NCBI GenBank assembly: GCA_942159475.1
Contig: OW804097.1
Location: 57,246,986-57,310,985, forward strand
Source of the DNA: Sthenelais limicola
Taxonomy: Eukaryota; Annelida; Polychaeta; Phyllodocida; Sigalionidae
Direction of reading: 5' to 3'
Length of the DNA: 64,000 nt
Shown in pieces: positions 11,601-23,600 of this stretch (the stretch's first letter is position 1; each line of letters starts with the position of its first letter). The notes below the pieces were generated by a model. It was not told the origin of the DNA. It made no database searches and saw nothing but the letters and a program-made list of their open reading frames with translations. Both the position numbers and the translations under genes were made by a program.

Positions 11601-14600
11601 TTATCCTACAATATTTCTATAACTATTCCATAGACAAGATAGACAAACCTTCATATAACATCATCATAGGAAAGGATTCAGGCAGGTCCTGCAAATACAA
11701 ATGACGTTTCAGAAACCCTGTAGTAAAACAATCATACAAAATCCTCCTAAATTTTGGTCCAAGCATTTTTAGATGGTTTGGAAATGAATGGAACAAAAAG
11801 TAGAAAATCTTTAGTTTGTGACCGACGTTAACTGAGAGTAAGATAAGATAAGATAAGAAAATCAGTGCAGCTCTAAACAAACAACTAATGAAACTACAGC
11901 TGTAGCTGCAACTGGCACTAACCTCCTGAAATCATAAGATCCAATTCTAAAATGACTATCCACTGTTAACTTGTAAATTTCTTGGATGTATACAAATTTC
12001 AAACTGATGTGACTACTTCTAACCAAAGTTCATGATTCTATAGAATTTGCACTTCATTTTTGTATACTTTTTTATTGCAGCTTGACAATGATGCCGCTGC
12101 TGAGTTAGTTAGCTGGGTTCCCCGAAAGCTGGCACCACAGATCCGGTGTGTGTTCTCTATGATCCCCGAGACACCCCAACACAATGCCCTCACACACCGA
12201 GAACCTGTCCCCAAAGTGCTTGAAGTAACCCCACTGGACATGAACACCCGATGGGTAAGGCTTTGCTTATATATTGGTCTTAGGACATTTCTTTCTTGTT
12301 TAGAAAGGAACATAAACTCAGACTCTCAGGATGAAATTAATTTAGAACCATTTAGCATTAATTGAAAAGGCGGAGATCAAAGGATAGGTGTATATGTTGT
12401 GATGATATCAACTATCATGTTTCTCATTGAACTGACTAGTTAATCCTCCCTTGTTATTGTCTGGAGTTGAGTATTTACCCTCGAAAATATTGAAATCTTG
12501 TCTACTGTCATTATGTCATCAATTTACTCACATCATAAACATGTCATTATTGTTGGGAAAAGTCCCTTCGTCATTCAAAATAGCGAGAGTCACACCAATT
12601 TTTAAAGCTGGAGAGAAAATGAAATGTAACAACTACAGGCCCATATCCTGTATCTCACTGCCAGCCAAAATCCTAGAAAAAGTGGTGCAAGACCAAGTCA
12701 CTAATTATTTTGAGACTCACTCCCTGTTCAGCAGCACTCAGTATGGCTTTCGCACAGGTCGCTCTATTCAGCAGGCACAAACCGATTTTCTCCAAAATGT
12801 ATATACTGATTTAAATAACAAATTATTGAACAAGATGGTTTACCTGGACTTTAGCAAAGCCTTCGACACTGTGCACCATCATATCTTACTGGAAAAGCTG
12901 GCAGCATATGGGATACGGGATATGGAACTACTTTGGTTCTCCAACTATCTCTCTCAAAGAAAACAAATGGTACAAATCAATGGTTTCAAGTCAGAGGAGG
13001 GTACGGTCACTTACGGGGTACCCCAAGGAACAATACTTGGACCAATATTATTTACCATCTATATCAACGATCTCCACTCAGTAGTCAGACATGCCCATAT
13101 ACAGCACTATGCAGACGATACGGTGCTTTTCTATAATAGTAAAAACCCTGATGATTTATATAATAAACTTCAACTTGACCTCAATAATGTTTACACTTGG
13201 TGTGAGGTTAATAAGCTATCACTTAACACTGCAAAATGTAAAACCATGTCGTTTGCACTGAGCTACCCTATGAAGAGAAAATCCCAAAATCCCACTAAGA
13301 ATCTCATGTTAGGTCATTCTGTTTTAGAACAAGTATCCGAATACAAATACCTTGGCTTTATTCTTGACGAACAGCTAACCTTTAAGTCTCAAACAAAGAG
13401 CACTCTCAGCCAGGTATCAGCCAAGATTGGTTTATTATATAGAGCGAGAGAATCGCTCACAACCAAAGCCAAACATGACTTGTATAAGATGCCAATACTC
13501 CCTAATTTCGACTTTTGCGACTTTATTTACGACTCAGCCCCAAAAAGTTTGCTCCAAAAGCTGCAGTCACAACAAAACAGAGCACTAAGGATAATATTTA
13601 ACAAATCCAAATTTGAGAATGTTGATAAGGAACATAAAACCTTAAATGTTTGGCCTCTCCAAGCCCGCAGAGACAAACATATATTAGATATCTCCTTTTA
13701 TCTCTCACAAAATCCGGTCAATATAGACGGCAGGAACTTGCCCACGAGGAGCCACACTAACGGCAGGAGGAACCTAATAGTTCTAAATTCAAAGTCCTCC
13801 AAGATCATAAATTCACTGATTTACAAATGTCAAAAGAGATGGAATGAGCTCGGTATTGAAGCTCACAAAATTGATGACAAAACGAATTTCAAGAAATACA
13901 CAGACAAACTCTTATCCCCCTTTAATAATTAATAGCTTCTGATATGTAAATAACCTAGTACTCCTCTCTGCTGACTCCTCGTGTCCAACCACTGTTATAT
14001 ATGAATTCTACTAAGTGGCCGTACCCTGATCAACGTCCTGAATTACCTAGGGAAATGGACAGGTAACTTATTATATATATATATATATATATATATAGAA
14101 TTTTTATTCATGAAGTATACAATTACATCGTGAAATGGGTAACAATTCTCCAAGGTAGGTCTTCCATTGCCTCCGAAAGAAAATCATAAAAAATCTGTGG
14201 GTACAATTTACTTATTAATATCCAGCTGGACAGGAGTAATTCATTATTCTTATAAATCGAGTAGTCTTAGAATTATGACAGTTATGTAGGATATGATTTT
14301 ACAGTACATAAGAATTCTTACAATGTTGATGAGTATTTATAACATACAATATAGTATACATAGTATATATGGACTCTTGTACATTGATATTAGTATGAGA
14401 TATGGCACTATACTGTGAATCCTAGTGATATGACATAAATCCTAACCCAATGAGTCAATGAGCGACTCATGATAGTACTCTTATCAGTACAGGTAAGAGT
14501 GTGTCAAGTTAATTCAAAGGTTATAATCTGTTAGAGAGTATAATATAGGTCCATGTCAACAACATTAAATAGATACATATAAGATATCATACAACATAAT

Positions 14601-17600
14601 TATACATTATATCTGATCCTTAAATAAGGGTCACCCCATCGCCCTCCCACTCTATTTTACCCATCGATATCTCGATCTTAAATAGAAGGCATTACACGCC
14701 AAGACCACTATTTGGTCGACAGTTCTTTTGTTACATTCAATCCAGACCCATCAATGGGTTCTTTCAGATATTGGTCGAAGTCTGTTGGGTAGATGTGTTT
14801 TAAATATTTGTTAAACTCTTTCTTAGATTCAATCAGTTGTGTTTTATCCGGAAGGTTATTCCAGAGTACAGACATGGTGTATACGTACGATTTTTTAAAC
14901 CTTTCATTTTTGGGGTGTGGAACAACCATTTTCCTGCCCTTAGTTAGAGTGCGAAGAACTACTCTTCTGTTATCAATGTTTTTCCCTGATTTTACCCGGG
15001 AGTGAGCTCTCCCTAACAAGTGAGCTTCTCTTTTTGTCTTGAGAGTCGGTATATTAAGTTTCTTGTGTATTTGTTGAGTGCTCGTAAGCTTTGGCAGCCC
15101 CAGAATAATCTGCCAAAGCTTACGAGCACTCAACAAATTATAGTGCCCAGCCACTCCCAATGGTATTTTCTCTCTACAAACGGACCTCTCTGACACTTAC
15201 ATATCTATGGACTATGTCCTAGCAACCGCTGCTTAACCCTGTATATAGTATATTGTATGATAGGCAAATACATGTCTCAACCTTGTAACTTGATAACTCG
15301 ATAATTTCTATGCAACCTCGAAATCCAATGAACACAGTAACTTGATAACTTCTATGCAACCATAAATTTACTATGGAAAGCTAATAATCACAACAGCCAC
15401 AATCTAACATAAATCAGGGAATGAAAACTTATTGCTCCCTATACCTTGTGCATTATCTACAATGTAACTCTAGGCAAGTTTGTAATAATTATAGGCAAAC
15501 ATTTTCTACTGCTTCTCATGCCTCAATTATGTTGCATCATTATTGTCCTGCCGGCTCCACTAGTACAGCCGCAAATTGTGATTTGATTTAATCCCTTCAT
15601 AGGAACTCATTATATTTCTAAAGAGAACCTACCGGTTCGAAAACTCATTCCTGTTACATCACTGTCTCATCTTCCCAGATTGTTAACTTTTGTCATCTAC
15701 CATTTCATAATTATCACATTATAACACTTTCTCTTGTTATGTACCTATAATTTATTTTCATGTTCATGTTGAAACTTTATGTAAAGACCAATCAAGAACG
15801 CTGGCACTCGGCGGAAGAACTTCTTAGACTCTTGTCTATCAAGACAGTCGAACTACCATATTGTAATTAAGAACAAATGCAATAAAGAATTATTGAATTG
15901 AATTGAATTGAATTGTCGAGCCAGTTTCACTCTAACCCCCTGCTGTTAGTCTGATTACAGCGTTAGTCCGAACAGCAATCTACAGTGAAACTCGTGAAGA
16001 TTTATATATCGCCCCTAGCCAAAACTGGCTCGACAAAAGTGTGCCTGTCTTCTGGCAATAACAATTGGCCTTAAACTAAAACACATTCAGCTAATTCTTG
16101 TCTTATTGCTTGCATTTGTGGTTCTGGTTCAACTATATATGGCTAGGTATGATACATAAGTAGTTCAGATGGTAGAATACTTGACATATCTAATATGGAA
16201 GTTGTGGGATCGATTCCTACCCAGAGCCTGCATGTCTTTTCATCTAAGTGTCTACAATGGCAGCCATTTTGAAAGCTTGATTTTCATTCTTATTGCTTTG
16301 GTGGGCTCTATCCCCAGTACTAGGTCTACAAATTATATAATATGTCTATTAGATTGGTGGAAATCTTTAGCTAGATGCATTTTGAATTTCAGACTATTGT
16401 GACCGAGATCCTGGCGAAGTACAATAAAAGACTGGATGCAGAACAGATGCATTGCTTGCTGAGTAAGGAAACATCGTCAAACCCTCTCTGGCTCTCACTC
16501 GCTATTGAGGAACTCCGCGTGTTTGGTCACTTCCGAAGGATTACCGACAAAGTCAACACTCTTGCTGATGGTCTCCTTGAGTATGTTATTTTTTATGTTA
16601 TAGATTTGTTTTCAATGTGATGATGTGACATAGTGGCAGATGATGTGAGTGATTGATATATTGTGAGTAAGGATCAGCTGTATGCGTGAACGTAAATTAT
16701 AAGGATGTGTTTCATATATCATACTGGACTTATATTGAAAAAATACATTAGAGTAATATTAATGAGATTATTCCCTGGCCTTTAATGAAATAGTACATAG
16801 TAGTACAAGTAGTTTAAAAATCACTAATTTATATGAAAGTCTTTAAACTGTTACTGAGAATTTAATTAAACTCAATCCAACTTCAAAATTAGAGTATTCT
16901 TGCTTTACTTTTCTTACCTTTATTGGTATCATCAAACTTTGTTTTGTTATGTTTATTATACAAGTCGAGCAGAAAAACAGGCGCAGCAGATGCTGTTTAA
17001 CATCTGGTTGTGAACCCTTACAATTATAAGAAACAAGACAAAAACAAGAAACAAGACAAACAAATATTACTATTGGTGTTTCTATTGCAGATTAGAGATA
17101 CAAATCATTGAGAGGTTTGAGCAGGAGACCAACCAAGTGCTGCTCACTGGCGCCCTCTGTTTGATGGAGGTTAGTGGCCGCGGTCTACTAGAGGTGGAGC
17201 TACTGTCCATCCTCGGTAATGAGGACAGACTGCGCATGCCTGAAGATGATAAGGACACTGAGAAAGGTAAATCCATGAGTCTGGGTTACAAAATATATAC
17301 CTATCTAAAAGTCATCCTCAAACAGACATTAGAACTTTAAATTTTGGATTTTCCAACTTAACGAATTTATTACTAAATTAAGTGAAAAAGAAATACTGTT
17401 GGCTGATAAAAACCTATTGTAAAAACTGAAATAAAGTCCATATATTGCTCTAATATTTCCTTGTTTTCTGAAGGTATTCAGCTTCTTTTAAATTATTACA
17501 TTGAAATACGATTGAAGTGTGGTTCAGTGTTCATTTTTTGTCTGAAAACACATATTATGCCAGATTTCATCCACTGTTTCATTATACGTTTATAAAAGTC

Positions 17601-20600
17601 TTTAAAAAAATGTAATAAGAGTTGTGTAGTGTAACCCACTTTACTTCAGTTATATCTTGGTGGCATGAGCAGGAAAATGTAGAGATGGAACTTTTGATAA
17701 AGATATAATATTTATATCATATTTCTTTTTTTAAATGAGGTTATTATATATTAAAGCCTTCCATCTAATTGGGGTTTTTTTACACCAGATGAATCAAACA
17801 CAGAGAAAGCTGCAAAGGAACATGGGAAGCTGGCTGCGTTCAAGTGGGCTGAGGTGTACCGCAACCTGAAACCTTTCTTGCGTCCGTTCGGTGACAGCGG
17901 AGAGGGTCGGCTTGACTTCTACCATAGGTCTCTCAGTAAAGCTGTGAGAAGAAAGTGAGTATAGAACCCGAGTATATAAACTTGTGTGCTATGATATAAA
18001 TAATCGGTCATATGGGGTGGCCGAGCAGTCCAAAGCCGGTATGACTAAAAGATGCACAGCACCGAAAACCCGCACAGCACCGTCGCTACTTAATAATGAT
18101 AAATGATATTCGAAAACTTATAATGACTTTGTTGAATGAAAGATTAACGACTTTGTCCCCTTAGATTATTAGGTTTTTAATTGTGTCAGGATATCTGTAA
18201 AAAGAAAATGGGAAGGAAGTATTGGCTGGTTATGATTCATTGTTTAGTATAGTGTTTGTATTATTTCATGTAGTGGTTAGAAAGAGTATGTATGGGTGAT
18301 GAATTATTATTTGATTGATCGTTTGCGTTCAATTATGAATATAAGCATTGAATAAACCTTTTATAATACATTATGTATTATAAGACATTGCGTTGATTCT
18401 ATATGAAATTAGAATATTTAATAAAGTTTCCCGATCTCACTAGAATACGTTCTGAATAAACCGCCAGTTCTTTCCATAAATTTTCCGTTATATTTCATGT
18501 AACAAATGGCAAAGAGGGTAGTGTGGGTTTTCGGTGCTGTGCGTCTTTTAGTCAGACCCGTCTAAAGCGCTGGGTCAGCTCACTGGCATGAGTGGCATGT
18601 TGGGGTTTGAATCTGGACAAGGGTGCAGTATCACCGCCTCCTCCACCTCCAGGTCCTAGTGGAAAACCACCGTGAGATGAACTAGTCTTGGTAAAAAATG
18701 AATATTTCTTTCTTTAAGCACATATGTGTGCGATTATGAAAAGCTGGAGCCACCCCCGAACGGCACTGTAGTAACTGATCAAGTATGTAATCAAAGATTA
18801 AATGAGTCATTATTCCCAAGCTATTTTATATACTTACGTTGTGCAGGTACTTCAAGGACGAGGAAGGCAATGACAGGAAGGACGTCTACTACTTCTGGCA
18901 CAACTTACTGGCAGATTTCTTTGAGAAAACCGCCAATATACCACGACAGATGGAGGTAATGTGATAATCAAGTCTTTAATTTTAAAGTTCCTTAAAGTCA
19001 GGTGTCAATTCTTTTATTAACATGTCCATTAACAGTATCCGTTTCACATACTCCTGCAAAAGGTCAAAATTTCAGTTTCAAAAAGACTAAAAGCCTCATA
19101 AATATTATATAATAAGCTGTATAGTATCAACATATCTTTTTAAATAGGAAAATGTTATACTTTGCCTCCAGGGGTGCGTTACATGAAGGGAGATACACAC
19201 ACTATTGTATCTCCAATCAGGGAGGTATATACAGAGGGAGTTGAAGCCAGGTTCCATGAATGGTACCCCAATAGTTAAGAATAATGCCACTACAGCTTGA
19301 ATCAGATCCACCCACCCCCTACCCCATCCAATAGCCAATCAATTCTGAAGCTATTTCTAACTATGTGACTGTTATAGTGTTGCTGGGAAAAGGCAATCAA
19401 ATTTACTTGGGCCACCAATGTATCAAAGATTATATGCTGATGGAACAACTTAGCTGTTGTTTACTGATTTATGATTAAACAATGAAGCTAAAAGTGGTAG
19501 CAGGATACTTTGTCTAAATTCAACAGCACCACAGCACCACCTGGTATACAATAGCGATAACACAACCCTTACGATCATGGTCCTGTATGATCAGCCCATG
19601 GCTTCCACTCCTACAGGATGGAGACGTCATATCACCCAATACTACCTTGACCAATTTAAGATGCACAAAGCAGGGAGATATACACCTCCCTGATCCAATT
19701 GACTAATGTAGGAAGTGCAAAAAAATTGTGTGTTTTAAATTGGTCAAGGTAGATATACCTCCCTGCTCCAATCGACTAATATAGGAAGTACAAAAAATTG
19801 TGTGTCTTAAATTGGTCAAGGTAGTATTGGGTGATATTACGTCTCCATCCTATATTGAGTCTCCACCTAAATTACGTTGATATATCACTAGCAAGTGGAG
19901 ATATGCTCACCAGTGGAGACGCAATATCTAAACTTAGGACGCCACCCACTTCACAAATACACACACTTTTTTGTGGGTCCCATATTCATTGATTGGAGAC
20001 GCAATATTGTGTACCTCCCTTTATGTAACACACCCCAGGATTAACTGATGAATCAAAAGAGCTAAAGAACAATTAAGATCCAAATATCCTCATAAGAAAG
20101 AAGAAGAATATATCTCCTGAGAAATTAAAAGCATTATTGTCAAAACACTTAAGTGCCTTATAAAACGTATTTTTGTAGGAAGTTTTGGTAACGCTTAAGA
20201 TGAGAAAATGTTATATTGTACCTGTAAGAATGAAAAATGTAAAATAAAAAATGTCACTTCCCCGGTAGGAGTACCCAGTGCATCTGCTGGCAATAGAGGA
20301 CCATGACAGACTGGGAGCCTTCCTGGGAAATTGGAATGTATTTGATGCTCTCTATGACGAGGAGTATAGTGCAGACCTCATTAAATACTGGAGAACCGTA
20401 AGTTGATTAATTGATTATTTGGTTGATAGCTTATTTGACTAATTGATCATTTGGTTGATTGCTCATTTGATTGACTGTTCATTGGATAGATTGCTAATTT
20501 GATTGATTGTTCAGTTGATTGCTTGATGGTTCAGTTGATTGATTGTTCATTTAATTGCTTGATGATTTGATTGATTGCTCATTTGATTGATTGTTCAGTT

Positions 20601-23600
20601 GATTGATTGCTCATTTGATTGATTGCTCATTTGATTATTTTCTCATTGATTGCTTGATCATTTGAGGGCTTGCTCATTTGATTGCTTACATAAGTTGATT
20701 GAGAGCTTATTTGGTTGTAAGATTATTTGATTGATTGCTCATTTGGTTGATTGCTCATTTGATTGATTGCTCATTTGATTGATTGCTCATTTGATTGATT
20801 GCTCGATCATTTGATTGCTCAATCATTTGATTGCTCAATCATTTGATTACTCAATCGTTTGATTGATCGCTCATTTGATTGCTTGATCATTTAATAAATT
20901 GTGCATTTGATTGATTACTCATTTGAATGATTGATTGTTGATTTGATTGATTCCTTATTGCTTGATAATCATTTTATATTCTTTGTTCTTCCCAGAGTGC
21001 TGGCTACGACCAAATGGAGGATTTCTACATGTTGAGACTGAAAAACATGGAAAACTCAGAGGCAGCCAGAGCTGAACTCAACCAAAGGAAATATGCTGTT
21101 TGCAAATTCTTGTAAGTATCACTACTTAGATGTAGTTTGTTATCGGATAGGTGTATAAGTTTCTAGGTATCATATAATTTATATTTAAAATAAGTAGGAT
21201 TATTTATATTTCTTTTCCACATGGTTTCCACCAGTGTTATACATATATATGAGTCTTTGAATATTATAGAAAGTATTGTAAAGGTAAAGAATTGAGTCCC
21301 AGAATCCAGAGTGAACGGTTTAATTGAGACCACGTTGGTGGGATTTAAATGCAAAATATGACTGATTGAATTCTAGTGCTCAGACGGGCAGACACACTGC
21401 ATCCCAACAGTTGGTACAGGAAATAATGAAGGTAGAAATAGAGGAGCTGGGAGAGAGGCCAGAGAAGATGTTGGAGCTATACCACCTGACCGCTGCCGTC
21501 AAAGATGAGGTGAGAAATAACTATAATAATTTACAAAGATCTATGTATTAATCACAATAATAGTTAAAGAAGTGATTATTAAAAAAATCATTTGAAACAC
21601 TAAATCAGTTTTAAACCCAAACTCAAAATTGTGATGATTATTAGTAAATTAAAATTGGTTTTGATAACAAAATATCCATAGAAATACAGAACTCTTTCAC
21701 CAAAAGAAATCCAAGGTGGCGTTGCTTGCCAGCGGGTGAAGCTTTTGCAAGTTCTGGACTAGGTTTCATGACTATAAAGTGGCCATCAACCCTATACGGT
21801 ACCTTGCTACTACATACGCGTATAAAGGTTGTATGTACAGCTAGACTATAAGGGTGGTTTAAATATTTTCATATCGAAACTTATTTTTTATGAAAAATAT
21901 TCACTATGAAATGGTTAAAACGTTTGCATAGCACCCCTTTCTAATAGATTTTAGCACGGAATAATTACCATTTGGTTCTGCCAAATGTTATTACATTAGA
22001 TGCATTATCAAATAAGGGCTGCCATAAAGGCGTTGACATAAAGATTGTCATCTTATTTCTTTGTCAATCACCATTCACGACAGGGTTTGAAATCCTCCCA
22101 CTACCTGGAGGCTTATACCCACTGAGCTAACTTCTGTTAAATAAGTTTCATCATAAGTAACGACAACAACAACCATGCTCTCATGTCTCTGGTCATGTTC
22201 CATACATTGTTTAGCAGCACAACACTTCATCTTATCCATTTTCTCTTCCTTTGTTTCTGTCTGACAAACAGCTCTGATAATTCCATGTGAATCAAGGTTC
22301 AAATTGTCGGCATCCACTTTTAATTGCCATGTAATATCTGCCTATGTTATTGAATTAAGAATTTCTAAATTTAATTTTTGAATTAAGCACATTAGTATAA
22401 ATAATTTTCTCTAATACAGAAGTAACCTTTATTACAGATTATGAAGATGGAAGATTATATGTACCGGTCACAGTTGCCGCGTATGAAGGATATCATTGAG
22501 AACTTTGAGAAGGCAGCCGGACTGCTGAAAGACAGACTTGATGATGACAAGGCAAAAGTAGGTGTAATATAGCTTGTTAGAATGAAAGTTTGGGTTCATC
22601 ACCCTTTACCCATAGGGAGTCCAGGGACAGAACTCCATTTTGGAGCTGAACCTTCCATTTAGGGTCATACGATGTTTTTGGATTGATTCTATATCTCCAG
22701 AATCTGCCGATTTCAAATCTGCCGGGTGCCACTCTGTCACCCTTGGCGAAATTTGTTACCTGATCCTCTTACTAGACTTGCACAATACTGCTTTTAAATT
22801 ATTTAATGATGAGTAATTATAATAATTAGAGTTAGAGAAAATGTTCCCAGGAGCGCTACCTCCAGGGAAAGGTACCTATCAACCAGAAAACTACCAACTA
22901 AAACACCACCACCCTACAGTCTGCATATATATTATATAGATTTAGATTTAAGATATTTTTATTCACTTTAGACAAAAACAATTTAGAGTTACCACGGAAA
23001 AGAAGTACTAGATAGTTATATAATTAAATGTTACATGAGTAAATACCAAGTTCATATTCTCTTTAGTTATGTCCATACATCGGTATGCCTTTTCCGGATC
23101 CGCAATACAATGACAATGCTCTTACACAATAATCCCATCTACAGTAATAAATGCTTATTTCAATAGCTTTTAAACGTGTTTACTACAGAATCTGCTTGAA
23201 GTATTTCAAGTATTTGACATTATTTTCTCAATTTTCTGGGGGAGCAAGTTTCCAATACTGTTTGTTTCTGGATGTCTGGGTATTGACAGTTGTCTGGTTG
23301 GAAGTTTCCCGGATTATTTTTTCCTACGAAGATGATATCCATAAAGGAAGAGAAACCCTGATACGTATGTATCATCTATCTTTAGGAGTAAAAGCCAAAG
23401 GCTAAAGCCAAGGGTCAAAAGAGCCATGCATTTCCCCACCCATTACTCTAGTTTATACATATGGCAGAGACCCAAGATCTACGTACCATGCAGCCTTACT
23501 CCTAGTAAGTGCTACCTCTTTATTTCTATTCTATTTCTATTCTATTTCATTATTTCTATTGTATGTTACAGAATAGGTTGGGTGCGATAAAGAACAGACT

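Noticed and set aside
12038..12313. Minus-strand frame opposite exon 8
   Set aside because: It is the shadow of NTPase exon 12081-12254, whose plus-strand reading is conserved.
16155..16222. Functional tRNA gene
   Set aside because: Anticodon arm and acceptor stem do not pair properly and the T-loop is altered; a SINE head or pseudogene fits better.
20405..20975. CRISPR-like array
   Set aside because: Short degenerate units without constant repeats or unique spacers, in an intron of an animal gene; it is a minisatellite.
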